Shown here in pieces: positions 41,991 through 49,492 of a DNA stretch of 64,000 nucleotides. The stretch spans positions 1 through 64,000 of the forward strand of contig NZ_VLLA01000009.1 in assembly GCF_007830635.1 (NCBI RefSeq), read 5' to 3'. Both the position numbers and the translations under genes were made by a program. Below the pieces are notes generated by a model. That model saw only the letters and a program-made list of their open reading frames with translations, had not been told where the DNA came from and searched no databases. This DNA comes from Bradyrhizobium huanghuaihaiense (GTDB taxonomy: Bacteria; Pseudomonadota; Alphaproteobacteria; Rhizobiales; Xanthobacteraceae). The first letter of the stretch is position 1; each line of letters begins with the position of its first letter.

Positions 41991-42164
41991 CTATATTGAA
42001 GGGCTGACGGACCCGCAGGGCTCGTGGGTTTTTTTGAGCACGTGCCCGTGCCAAGTTTGGAAAATGTACCCGTTCCGACATTCACGGTGCTTTTGGGCGA
42101 AGCCAATCAAGGCCAGGATAATCAAAGCCCCTGCGACGCATCCGGCTACAACGTTCTTCATCAT
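41991..42164 (-). CDS. Small membrane protein
   Basis: The 57-residue protein has one transmembrane helix (VVAGCVAGALIILALIGFAQ) after MMKN, then a basic, aromatic tail (HRECRNGYIFQTWHGHVLKK). GGAG stands 8 bases before the ATG at 42164. It overlaps the 3' part of the fragment at 42082 in a different frame. Function unknown. Confidence 0.5.
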   Translation of the reverse strand: MMKNVVAGCVAGALIILALIGFAQKHRECRNGYIFQTWHGHVLKKTHEPCGSVSPSI

Positions 42165-42306
42165 GGCGGCCACTCCAGCTAAACTGTGACTGGCTACTCG
42201 GCCAAGTATAGGCCACCAGGCTTCCGAAGTCCGCTTCGGCAGCGGCTAGGCTGCGACCATCGACCTCGATTGGCTCCTCGAAAGGCCGCCCCCAGCCCTT
42301 GGTCAT
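42082..42306 (-). pseudogene. N-terminal fragment of a 'GWGRPFEEPI' family protein
   Basis: This 74-residue frame starts MTKGWGRPFEEPIEVDGRSL in an ATGA overlap with the upstream zinc-ribbon gene. From memory, rhizobial proteins with this start continue into an ALPK..H.APEW..AMEALLLV..GGPTMFARIG section, which is here found separately at 43114. After about residue 35 the frame becomes Arg/Ser-rich text without that pattern. I read it as a decayed or truncated copy. Confidence 0.45.
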
Positions 42307-42590
42307 CGTGTGTTTCGGTATCCCCTGATAGCCAGCCGCAAGTCGCCACGCTTGAAGTCGGGGCGCACCTCGGCGCCGCGATTGCCGCACCCCTGACACA
42401 CGAAGCGCGGCTCGATGTCAGACAGCCGTACCTCATCCGGCCTGCGATCGGCTCCCAGCGCGACTTGGCGGCCGCAATGGCAGTAGACCAGGACGCCGCG
42501 CAAGCCCATCTCGCGCATCTCTCCGAACGTGATCTTGAGCGGACGGCCGTCGGCGTGCGTAGGCGTGTAGCGTCGGGGAGGGCGAGGCAT
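42303..42590 (-). CDS. Small zinc-ribbon protein of the accessory island
   Basis: The 95-residue protein starts MPRPPRRYTPTHADGRPLKI. It has CHCGRQ and FVCQGCGNRG knuckles, a zinc ribbon. Similar proteins occur as multi-copy accessory genes in Bradyrhizobium, as I recall. It heads an ATGA-coupled pair with the fragment at 42082. Function unknown. Confidence 0.65.
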   Translation of the reverse strand: MPRPPRRYTPTHADGRPLKITFGEMREMGLRGVLVYCHCGRQVALGADRRPDEVRLSDIEPRFVCQGCGNRGAEVRPDFKRGDLRLAIRGYRNTR

Positions 42591-42687
42591 GCACCCATCA
42601 GAGCGGCTTCGTAAGTACCTCGCAAATTATCAATCCCTTGGGCCTCGGAGCGCGTGCGAGCTACTGCGTGTCGTGGGTGTGGAAAAG

Positions 42688-42719
42688 CACGGCCCGCCGG
42701 TTCGCGCTGGCGGGCCGTG
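42688..42719 (-). terminator. Hairpin terminator after the small membrane gene
   Basis: CACGGCCCGCC / GGCGGGCCGTG is a perfect 11-bp stem with a 10-base loop. On the minus strand it is followed by GCTTTTCC. It lies 25 bases past the stop at 42744. Confidence 0.7.
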
Positions 42720-42743
42720 GGCTCTATTCAGCCAATGGCGGAC

Positions 42744-42899
42744 TCAATCAAGCGCAATCTGTTCCGTGATTTCCGCTGATTGGTGCGCTACGCCACCATG
42801 GAGTTTGATCTCCTTGATCGTCAAACCAACGATCACGGCTCCCAGAAGAATAAGCACCGGTTTTAGCTCGTCTCGGAGAAGCATGTAGACCAACGCCAT
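42744..42899 (-). CDS. Small single-pass membrane protein
   Basis: The 51-residue protein reads MALVYMLLRDELKPVLILLG and on into AVIVGLTIKEIKL, with a transmembrane helix at about 14-27. The polar C-terminus ends TEQIALD. A terminator at 42688 supports it as a real transcription unit. No family is recognised. Too short for standard gene finders. Confidence 0.45.
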   Translation of the reverse strand: MALVYMLLRDELKPVLILLGAVIVGLTIKEIKLHGGVAHQSAEITEQIALD

Positions 42900-42970
42900 C
42901 CCTAGCTTTCGCGTTCCGCCTCCTCGGCAAGACAGGCTGGGACCCCTAGTTGGAACCCGCGCTGGCGGGC

Positions 42971-43117
42971 CTACTCCAACACCTCATATTCGAACGCCAC
43001 GCCCTCGGGGTCGTTCTCCTCGAACCATTTCTCTGCGGCATCCTGGTTGGCGAACACCTTGATGTGGTCCTTATCGCCAACCTGCTTTGCGGTGTTGACG
43101 TAGACGAAGACTGTCAT
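42971..43117 (-). CDS. Small hypothetical acidic protein
   Basis: The 48-residue protein (MTVFVYVNTAKQVGDKDHIK, then NQDAAEKWFEENDPEGVAFE) begins with a beta strand and ends with an acidic helix. AGGGTGATCCG stands before the ATG, which overlaps the stop of the upstream fragment as ATGA. It resembles compact Bradyrhizobium accessory proteins of the same size. The overlap suggests it was translated with the gene now broken at 43114. Confidence 0.6.
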   Translation of the reverse strand: MTVFVYVNTAKQVGDKDHIKVFANQDAAEKWFEENDPEGVAFEYEVLE

Positions 43118-43331
43118 CGGATCACCCTATAGGCCTTGGTCTTCTTGCGTCGTGGTCCAGAATCTGGAGGCGGCTTGCCGCGGTTCAAGGCTCGCATGAT
43201 GCCGATCCGGGCGAACATCGTGGGCCCGGCGAACTCGACCACCAGGAGCAGCGCTTCCATTGCGGCTCGCCATTCCGGCGCGGTGTGCTCTTTCTTCGGC
43301 AGTGCGGCGATGTACTCGCCGGCATCGAGCG
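43114..43331 (-). pseudogene. Truncated accessory gene cut by repeat copy 2
   Basis: The frame ALDAGEYIAALPKKEHTAPE, then EALLLVVEFAGPTMFARIGI runs from the edge of repeat copy 2 to the TGA that overlaps the next gene. No start codon precedes it: the reading frame enters the repeat and meets TAA within a few codons. The conserved core is intact, so the 5' end was probably replaced by the repeat. The N-terminal part of the same family is seen separately at 42082. Confidence 0.6.
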
Positions 43332-43481
43332 CGTAGGATGGGTTGAGCTCTTACGAAACCCAGCGCCGGCAATTCGGTCTGACTGCCGCTGCTTTGAGGG
43401 CTGCTCCGAAAGTCAATCGCGGATCGCAGTGGCGCTGATCGCAACGAGTGATGGGTTTCGCAGAGCTCAACCCATCCTACG
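43332..43481. repeat. MITE-like repeat, copy 2 (150 bp)
   Basis: Same ends as copy 1 (CGTAGGATGGGTTGAGCTC and complement), with a more diverged interior. It abuts the truncated gene at 43114. Confidence 0.85.
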
Positions 43482-43527
43482 TGCTGGCTTGATGCCCCTA
43501 CTCAGTCGCTCATCTGTCGTCAGTGGC

Positions 43528-43845
43528 CTAAGCGGTTTTTTGAAGAATCCAAGCATGAACTTTATCGTCCTTTGCGGTCTTCAAGATTACCCATAGTTGA
43601 TAGTCCGGATCGCTAAGTTGAATTTGATGGTGGTTGAGAAGGGTGACGATCCTCGTCGTCGTGTGGAGAATCTTGTCAAAGTCGCGAGAGGTTCGAGGCT
43701 TGTAGTTGCGCAACGTGCCTCGGTGTAGGAGGCCTCCGGTTTCGTGATATAGAGCAATCAACTCATCTTTAGACAGAAATCCGATTTCGATCTTCTCGAC
43801 GCTAATCACTCTGGCGGCTTCATCGTGAATTTGCCTGCCCGGCAT
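43528..43845 (-). CDS. Hypothetical protein of the accessory island
   Basis: The 105-residue protein (MPGRQIHDEAARVISVEKIE...TSRDFDKILHTTTRIVTLLN) is less GC-rich than the chromosome around it, a sign of transfer. Predicted alpha/beta with no signal peptide. No family is recognised. Confidence 0.55.
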   Translation of the reverse strand: MPGRQIHDEAARVISVEKIEIGFLSKDELIALYHETGGLLHRGTLRNYKPRTSRDFDKILHTTTRIVTLLNHHQIQLSDPDYQLWVILKTAKDDKVHAWILQKTA

Positions 43846-43864
43846 CGGGGCATCTAGCGCCGAT

Positions 43865-44356
43865 TCATCCGAAGCCGATCGCGCCTGGCTTGGGAATTGC
43901 TGCTAACTTCCGCTCTGCGCCTGATTTCCTCTCAGATAGCTGCTTTAGTCGTTGTTGACCTTCTTGTGACGTTAGATCGAGATCTTTCATTTCGGCAGCA
44001 AGTTGAACTATCTGCGCCTCTAGCTGATCTCTTTGCTGTTTGAGAGCTTGCTGTTCTGCTCGATAGTGCCGTCTACCCTCGGGGAAATAGAGCGGGCTCA
44101 ACCCGACCGTTGGCTTTTGATCCTCGGGAAGCGTGCGGAATGTCCAAAGGTAGACGATTGGCAAAATTAGCGCGAAGGCAATCACTGCCGACGCGGCTTT
44201 AGCCCAATGATCGCCAAACTCCTTCGGGAAGAACACTACGAACATGACTAGCGCCAAGGCGGGTGGCCCCAGGCGAGCGAAAGCCTTCTGAGGGGTATCG
44301 ATGCGATAGACTGATAGAAGAACGCTGAAGGCTCTTACCCAGCGCGAGGATGCCAA
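43865..44356 (-). CDS. Membrane protein with C-terminal coiled coil
   Basis: The 163-residue protein has two transmembrane helices (PPALALVMFVVFFPKEF and AASAVIAFALILPIVYLWTF) and a C-terminal coiled coil (RAEQQALKQQRDQLEAQIVQ, then LAAEMKDLDLTSQEGQQRLK). Base composition is lower in GC than the core. It lies 19 bases from the gene at 43528 on the same strand, so they may be co-transcribed. No function is recognised. Confidence 0.6.
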   Translation of the reverse strand: MASSRWVRAFSVLLSVYRIDTPQKAFARLGPPALALVMFVVFFPKEFGDHWAKAASAVIAFALILPIVYLWTFRTLPEDQKPTVGLSPLYFPEGRRHYRAEQQALKQQRDQLEAQIVQLAAEMKDLDLTSQEGQQRLKQLSERKSGAERKLAAIPKPGAIGFG

Positions 44357-44418
44357 TGCTATTTTCTCCTATCCGAGCCTCAACGAAGACGGCGAATTCT
44401 CTCGTCAGATGATCTGCA

Positions 44419-44700
44419 TTAGCGGTTTAGGATCGTTACGTTATGGGAAATCTGAGAGCCGGGATTTGTGCCGGCTGACAGATTGTTGAATTTCCGCTCA
44501 TCAGTTTCCATCGCGAGCCGTAGGCCTTCGCAGTTTTGGGGCGCGGCCGGATTGGCAGTGAGACAGGCCTTGTACTGATCAGCCGAGGTTCGGTAATCGT
44601 TTCTCGCTTCGATCTTGGCCGCGACCCCACAGCCGCCTAGAAGGCTAACTAAAGATAGTGCGGCAAACGTGCGCGAGCCGATCCTAACTATGGTTTGCAT
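44419..44700 (-). CDS. Small lipoprotein
   Basis: The 93-residue protein has a lipobox LLGGC (Cys at about 24) after a hydrophobic signal (FAALSLVSLLGGC). The mature part KIEARNDYRTSADQYKACLT, then NCEGLRLAMETDERKFNNLS has two cysteines (likely a bridge). GGGAGGGGATGCC precedes the ATG at 44700. Related lipoproteins are found, as I recall, in several Bradyrhizobium genomes. Confidence 0.75.
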   Translation of the reverse strand: MQTIVRIGSRTFAALSLVSLLGGCGVAAKIEARNDYRTSADQYKACLTANPAAPQNCEGLRLAMETDERKFNNLSAGTNPGSQISHNVTILNR

Positions 44701-44798
44701 GGCATCCCCTCCCTTGATCATACAACCGTAGCGGGCGCGCAAAGGCAATCGCCATTTTCCGCAACTAACAAGCCGAAGACCCGTAGCGGGGGGAAGTG

Positions 44799-44943
44799 CG
44801 TAGGATGGGTTGAGCTTTTGCGAAAGAAACCCATCGTCGGCAAACCGGTCGAGGCCCTCCGCGGCTCTTGAGGGTCGCTCCGAAGGCGATGACGGATCGC
44901 AGCAACGAGTGATGGGTTTCGCAAGAGCCCAACCCATCCTACG
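44799..44943. repeat. MITE-like repeat, copy 3 (145 bp)
   Basis: Ends match the other copies. The inverted ends extend by three more bases on each side (GTGCGTAGG / CCTACGCAC). The interior lacks the GCGGCGCTGATC block present in copies 1 and 2. Confidence 0.85.
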
Positions 44944-45118
44944 CACTCTGCATCGGATCGTCGAAGGGCTGCCTCCAGCCTCGTTCGGTCATTCGTTGCG
45001 CAAGAGTTTGCTATTCCTGTCCGTAACAGTACCGACAATGTTGTGAAGCGAACAGAACGCGCTTCGATCTGTGAGTAGGCTCGAAGTCGCTTGAGCTTCC
45101 CCAAGGTCCAAGCACCCC

Positions 45119-45168
45119 ACGGCCCCGGCCTCAACGCCCACCACGAAACCCCAGCCGGGGCCGTTTTT
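45119..45168 (+). terminator. Rho-independent terminator, no clear gene
   Basis: ACGGCCCCGGC / GCCGGGGCCGT is an 11-bp stem around a 24-base loop with TTTTT at its end. No coding gene on the plus strand lies just upstream, so a short RNA from about 44950-45168 is possible. Confidence 0.7.
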
Positions 45169-45185
45169 CTCCCGCTATCGATATC

Positions 45186-45302
45186 CCCATCGCCGGCGAA
45201 CCGGTCGGGGGGGCCTCCGCGGCCCTTGAGGATCGCTCCGAAAGTCGATGACGGATCGCAGCAACGAATGATGGGTTTCGCAAGAGCTCAACCCATCCTA
45301 CG
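45186..45302. repeat. MITE-like repeat, copy 4, left arm missing
   Basis: It begins at CCCATCGCCGGCGAACCGG and retains the interior and right arm through CCTACG. The first ~28 bases of the left arm are missing, a truncation. It is 104 bases from the 3' end of tRNA-Lys. Confidence 0.8.
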
Positions 45303-45405
45303 TCCTCCTTCGCACATGACAGCCAGGTTTAAGGTCGTCGCCCTGACCGAGGACAGATCCGTCGATGTGATTTGAATGTTGGGCTCATTGTCATTGAGCT
45401 GGCTG

Positions 45406-45481
45406 TGGTGAGCGCGCTGGGGCTCGAACCCAGGACCCCGTGATTAAAAGTCACGTGCTCTACCGGCTGAGCTACGCGCTC
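45406..45481 (-). tRNA. tRNA-Lys (anticodon TTT)
   Basis: The 76-base minus-strand gene folds into a clover-leaf. The acceptor GAGCGCG pairs with CGCGCTC, then comes A and an encoded CCA. The anticodon loop CTTTTAA has anticodon UUU. The T-arm contains GGTTCGAGCCC-type sequence. The encoded CCA (45406-45408) faces the accessory island. Confidence 0.96.
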
Positions 45482-45806
45482 CCATGGCCGCTGATGGCTT
45501 CGAAAAGAGATCGCCATCGTCTTCGGACATTCGAGAAGCATGTCTTGCCGCCACGCTGAACTCGCGTTGCGGGGAAAACCGGCTGTTTCCGGATCATGCT
45601 TTCGGCCCGCGCTGTGTAGGGGGAGTGGCTGCGGAGGTCAATAGCGGGGTGGCTGCCGAAACTCTTGGCAGGAGCGGGGATTTGCTTACGGTGCCCGCAG
45701 CTTAAGGCGGGATTTTCAACCCGATTGGCGGGGCGCCATCCACGCCGAACTGCCGTATGGGACGCCGGCGCGGGGGGCTCGCCCGCGCCGCGATGTCTTC
45801 GGCTCG
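45482..45806. other. Intergenic region between tRNA-Lys and ndvB
   Basis: No gene or strong hairpin was recognised. The first ~60 bases next to the tRNA should hold its promoter. An ATG-led frame (45484-45705) is compositionally unlike a gene. Confidence 0.5.
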
Positions 45807-48476
45807 TCAGTTCGCTTCCCGCCGGACCTCGTTCGGCACCGGCTGCGGCGTGCCGGCGGGGGTCGGCAGGGCGACCGGGCGCAGGCCGATCAGCTCGGCG
45901 GTGCGGATCGCGCTGTCGCGCCAGAACTGGAACGAGTTGATGCGGCTGAGCTCGAGGATGGCGATCGCGACCGCCGCCAGGAACGGCAGGCTTTGCAGCA
46001 CCAGGACGCCGGCGAAGATGTAGATCTCGGTGATCTGCCGGAAACTGTTGGAGGCGACCAGCACGCCGGCGCCGACCAGGAGCAGGATGCCGATCACGGC
46101 CTCCCAGAACGCCTGGAACTCGATCGACATCCTGCTGAGGCCGCCCTTGGAGGTGCGGGCGAAGGCGATGTGCTCGGTGATCAGGCCCTGCGCCACCGCG
46201 CGCGACACCGTCCACTGCACGCTCATCGCCGCGATCATGGCGCCCAGCATCTGGCCGGGTTTGATCGCGACACGGGCGCGGTACATCGACAGGAAGTGCG
46301 CGAGCGAGACGATGAAGGCGCCGATGATCGGCAGCGTCAGGATCTTGTCGGGAATGGCGATGTCGGCAAAGGCGACGATCGGCACCCAGACGAGGTTCAG
46401 CAGCGCCACGACCACGCCGAGGCTTTCGGCGCCGAGCCAGTTCAGCCAGCCGAGGCCGTATTCGCGCTTCTGGTCGGAGGTCAGCCGGCTCTTGCCGGGC
46501 AGGAAGTTCCGCCAGTGCTTCTTCACGATCTGGAGGCCGCCATAGGCCCAGCGGTGACGCTGCTTCTTGAAGGCCTCGTAGGTGTCGGGGAGCAGTCCCT
46601 TGCCGTAGCGGTGGCGAGTGTAGTGCGTGGTCCAGCCGAGCTCCTGGATCGCAAGGCCGAGATCGGAGTCCTCGCAGATCGTGTCGCTTGACCAGCCGCC
46701 GGCCATGTCCATCGCGGCGCGGCGGATCAGGCACATGGTGCCGTGCACGATGACGGCGCCCACCTCATTGCGCTGGACCATGCCGATGTCGAAGAAGCCG
46801 GCATATTCGCCGTTCATGATGTAGTGCATGATCGACAGGTCGCCGTCGCGATGCTCCTGCGGCGCCTGCACCAGGCCGACGCGCGGGTCGGCGAACGCCG
46901 GCACCAGGTCCTTCAGCCAGTCGGGATCGACGACATAGTCGGCATCGAGGATGCCGATGATCTCGGCATCGACGGCGGTGCGGTCCATCGCGATGCGCAG
47001 CGCGCCGGCTTTGAAACCTTGCACCTTCTCGGCGTTGATGAACTTGAAGCGTTCACCGAGCGCGCGGCAATGATCCTGGATCGGCTGCCAGAATGCGGGA
47101 TCGGGCGTGTTGTTGATGATGACGACGCATTCGTAGTTCGGATAGTTCAGCCGCGACAGCGCATCCAGCGTCTGCTTGAGCATGTCGACCGGCTCGAAGT
47201 AGGCGGGGATGTGGATCGAGACCTTCGGGTAGTAGTTCTCCGGCACGTTCTCGACCGGCTTGCCCTTGGCGAGCAGCCGCTGCGGCGGGCGGCCGAAGGC
47301 CACCGCCGCGATCTCGTCGATGCGCGCCATCGCGATCAGCACCAGCGGAACAAGCAGGATCATGCCGAGCGTCAGCGCGAAGGCCGAGCCGAAGATGAAA
47401 TAGTGGCTGTTCCAGAACGCGAACACGGTCGCCGCCCAGGCGCCGACGCCGTTGGCGGTCGCCGACAGCAGGAAGGCCTGCTTTGCGGTCGGCTTTTCAA
47501 GCCGCAGGATCGGCAGCGACAGCAGGACGCCGACCAGGAGCGCGATTCCCATCAGCTTCCAATAGTCGGGGTTCTCCACCGGGCCGGTCCAGGCGAATTT
47601 CGGCTCGCGGCTGGCGTTGAGAATGCCCCAGTACGGACCGACGCCGCCTTCGAAGAATTTCCAGGGCTGATCGATGGCCTCGACGATGTTGTATTCCATG
47701 CCGATGGCTTCGGCGCGGCTGACGAAGTTGCGCAAGGTCAGCGCCTGCTGGAACGGACCGGGGTCGGCGTTGCGTAAGTTGTAGCCCTGGCTCGGCCAGC
47801 CGAACTCGGCGATTACGATGCGCTTGCCGGGGAACAAATTGCGCAGCAGGTTGTAGCGGTCGACGGCTTGGTCGACCGCCTGGTCCGAGCGGAAGTTTTC
47901 CCAGTAGGGCAGCACGTGGGCGGCGATGAAATCGACGTTGGAGGCAAGGTCGGGATTGTCGCGCCAGATGTTCCAGATCTCGCCGGTCGTGACGGGCACG
48001 CGGACCGAGCCCTTCACCTTCTTGATCATGTCGATGAGGTCTTCGACCTTCTGCTCGCCGCGGTAGATCACCTCGTTGCCGACCACGACGCCGACGACGT
48101 TGCTGTTCTTGCGGGCGAGCTCGATGGCGGCCTTGATCTCGCGCTCGTTGCGATCCTTGTCCTTGTCGATCCAGGCGCCGACGGTGACCTTGAGGCCGAA
48201 CTCGGCCGCGATCGGCGGCACCAGCTCCACGCCGCCCGTCGACGAATAGAGGCGGATCGCACGCGTCATCGTCGACAGCGTCTTCAGGTCGGCGCGGATT
48301 TTCTCCACGCTCGGGATGTTGTCGATGTCGGGGTGGGCCGAGCCTTCGAACGGCGCATAGGAGACGCTGGGGAGCAGCCCCCTGAAATCGGGAGCGGGTT
48401 CCTTGTCGCGCAAGACTCCCCACAGCCCAGCATGAAGCACGGACACGAGCAACAGAACGGCGGCGACAACGCGCAT
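45807..48476 (-). CDS. ndvB: Cyclic beta-(1,3),(1,6)-glucan synthase NdvB
   Basis: NdvB polymerises UDP-glucose into periplasmic cyclic glucan. This type is known from Bradyrhizobium and differs from the ChvB/NdvB of Rhizobium. From the ATG at 48476 it has 889 residues. The N-terminal domain is GH17-like, with Glu135 (VVGNEVIYRG) and Glu224 (IAEFGWPSQG) as candidate catalytic acids. A GT2 glycosyltransferase follows: LDADYV (511-513), CEDSD (602-603) and KKQRHRW (639-643). About six transmembrane helices hold it in the inner membrane. A TTG at 48539 would give 910 residues, nearer the ~102 kDa that I recall reported for NdvB. Confidence 0.92.
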   Translation of the reverse strand: MRVVAAVLLLVSVLHAGLWGVLRDKEPAPDFRGLLPSVSYAPFEGSAHPDIDNIPSVEKIRADLKTLSTMTRAIRLYSSTGGVELVPPIAAEFGLKVTVGAWIDKDKDRNEREIKAAIELARKNSNVVGVVVGNEVIYRGEQKVEDLIDMIKKVKGSVRVPVTTGEIWNIWRDNPDLASNVDFIAAHVLPYWENFRSDQAVDQAVDRYNLLRNLFPGKRIVIAEFGWPSQGYNLRNADPGPFQQALTLRNFVSRAEAIGMEYNIVEAIDQPWKFFEGGVGPYWGILNASREPKFAWTGPVENPDYWKLMGIALLVGVLLSLPILRLEKPTAKQAFLLSATANGVGAWAATVFAFWNSHYFIFGSAFALTLGMILLVPLVLIAMARIDEIAAVAFGRPPQRLLAKGKPVENVPENYYPKVSIHIPAYFEPVDMLKQTLDALSRLNYPNYECVVIINNTPDPAFWQPIQDHCRALGERFKFINAEKVQGFKAGALRIAMDRTAVDAEIIGILDADYVVDPDWLKDLVPAFADPRVGLVQAPQEHRDGDLSIMHYIMNGEYAGFFDIGMVQRNEVGAVIVHGTMCLIRRAAMDMAGGWSSDTICEDSDLGLAIQELGWTTHYTRHRYGKGLLPDTYEAFKKQRHRWAYGGLQIVKKHWRNFLPGKSRLTSDQKREYGLGWLNWLGAESLGVVVALLNLVWVPIVAFADIAIPDKILTLPIIGAFIVSLAHFLSMYRARVAIKPGQMLGAMIAAMSVQWTVSRAVAQGLITEHIAFARTSKGGLSRMSIEFQAFWEAVIGILLLVGAGVLVASNSFRQITEIYIFAGVLVLQSLPFLAAVAIAILELSRINSFQFWRDSAIRTAELIGLRPVALPTPAGTPQPVPNEVRREAN

Positions 48477-48692
48477 CGCGGCTAAACCAAAAGGGGCTGA
48501 GGTGGCAGGGAAGCGGACCCGACCCCGAGATCCGACCAAGTCCGCGGCAAATGGAGCATACCTCTGCCGCGCGGTTTCACAACTGTCATGGGCTCATGTC
48601 CTTATGAGGGCATGGGCTTTTCGAACGACGCGCGGCAGTGCCAACCGCGTCTATGGCCGATCGTTCCTGAACGAGAGCTGAAACGATCGCGA

Positions 48693-49286
48693 CTATTTCT
48701 GGGGCGCCGGTGTCGGGCTTGCCGCAGGCGAGGGGCTCGCGGCCGGCTGCGGAGCAGGCGCATTGCCGGCGGTCGGCGCTGCCGGCTGGGACGCGCTAGC
48801 TGCTGCCTGCTGCGGCTGGGAGGCCGGGTTGATCCAGCAAGCGTGCACGCGGCTGTCCAGGGTCTCGGCGACCTTGGGATCGATCTGGCCGCCGAAGCGG
48901 GTCAGGCAGCGGAACGCCGCCTGGATATGGCCGCCGGGGCAACCGAAGCGGTCGTAGAGGTCGAGATGGCGGAACGCGGTATCGAGGTCATCCCGCCACA
49001 TCAGCCGCACCACGCGCCGGCCGAGCCAGACGCACTCAGGATTGCCGGCCGGGCCGTTGATGACTTGGGCGGCTTCGGCGAATTCGTCGGTGCGGCGCTG
49101 GTTCTGGGCGGCGTCCTTGGCGGCGTCGGCGGGCTGGGCGGCGGCCTTGCCCTGGTCGGGGGCCGGCGTGCCGCTCTGGGCGGAGGCAGCATTAAGGCCC
49201 GCCAGACCAAGAAGGGCGGAGACGGCCAAGGTGGCGGCGAACTGCCGCAGGACCGCATTTCGTGACTGACGCACCCGTTGCCGCAT
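48693..49286 (-). CDS. ndvD: NdvD-like secreted glucan-synthesis protein
   Basis: The gene lies between ndvB and ndvC, the place of ndvD, the third gene needed for cyclic glucan in Bradyrhizobium. The 197-residue protein has a signal peptide (LAVSALLGLAGLNAASA). The core PECVWLGRRVVRLMWRDDLD with GCPGGHIQAAFRCLTRFGG has four cysteines for likely disulfides. A Pro/Ala-rich tail ends it. GGGGAATTC precedes 49286. The assignment rests on place and size; I could not compare sequences. Confidence 0.7.
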   Translation of the reverse strand: MRQRVRQSRNAVLRQFAATLAVSALLGLAGLNAASAQSGTPAPDQGKAAAQPADAAKDAAQNQRRTDEFAEAAQVINGPAGNPECVWLGRRVVRLMWRDDLDTAFRHLDLYDRFGCPGGHIQAAFRCLTRFGGQIDPKVAETLDSRVHACWINPASQPQQAAASASQPAAPTAGNAPAPQPAASPSPAASPTPAPQK

Positions 49287-49492
49287 GAATTCCCCAACTT
49301 CTCCACTGACCGCCCGCGTCAGGATCCCGCGGACGCGCCGTGATGGCGTCCAAATGGGTCTCCAATGCGGCGGAAAAATCCCGCCGAGTCCCATGACCTG
49401 TATTTCGAATTTTGTCCAGCAAAGTCACAATCCTAGGCCTCTGTCGAACGGCCGCAGGTAAATTCCTTGGGGGCGCGGAGGATCCACCTGGA

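Noticed and set aside
40506..45481. A duplicated tRNA-Lys 3' end marking the far edge of the island
   Set aside because: I looked for the tRNA 3' sequence (TGGTGAGCGCGCTGG) elsewhere in the region and did not find it. The island's left edge is therefore undefined.
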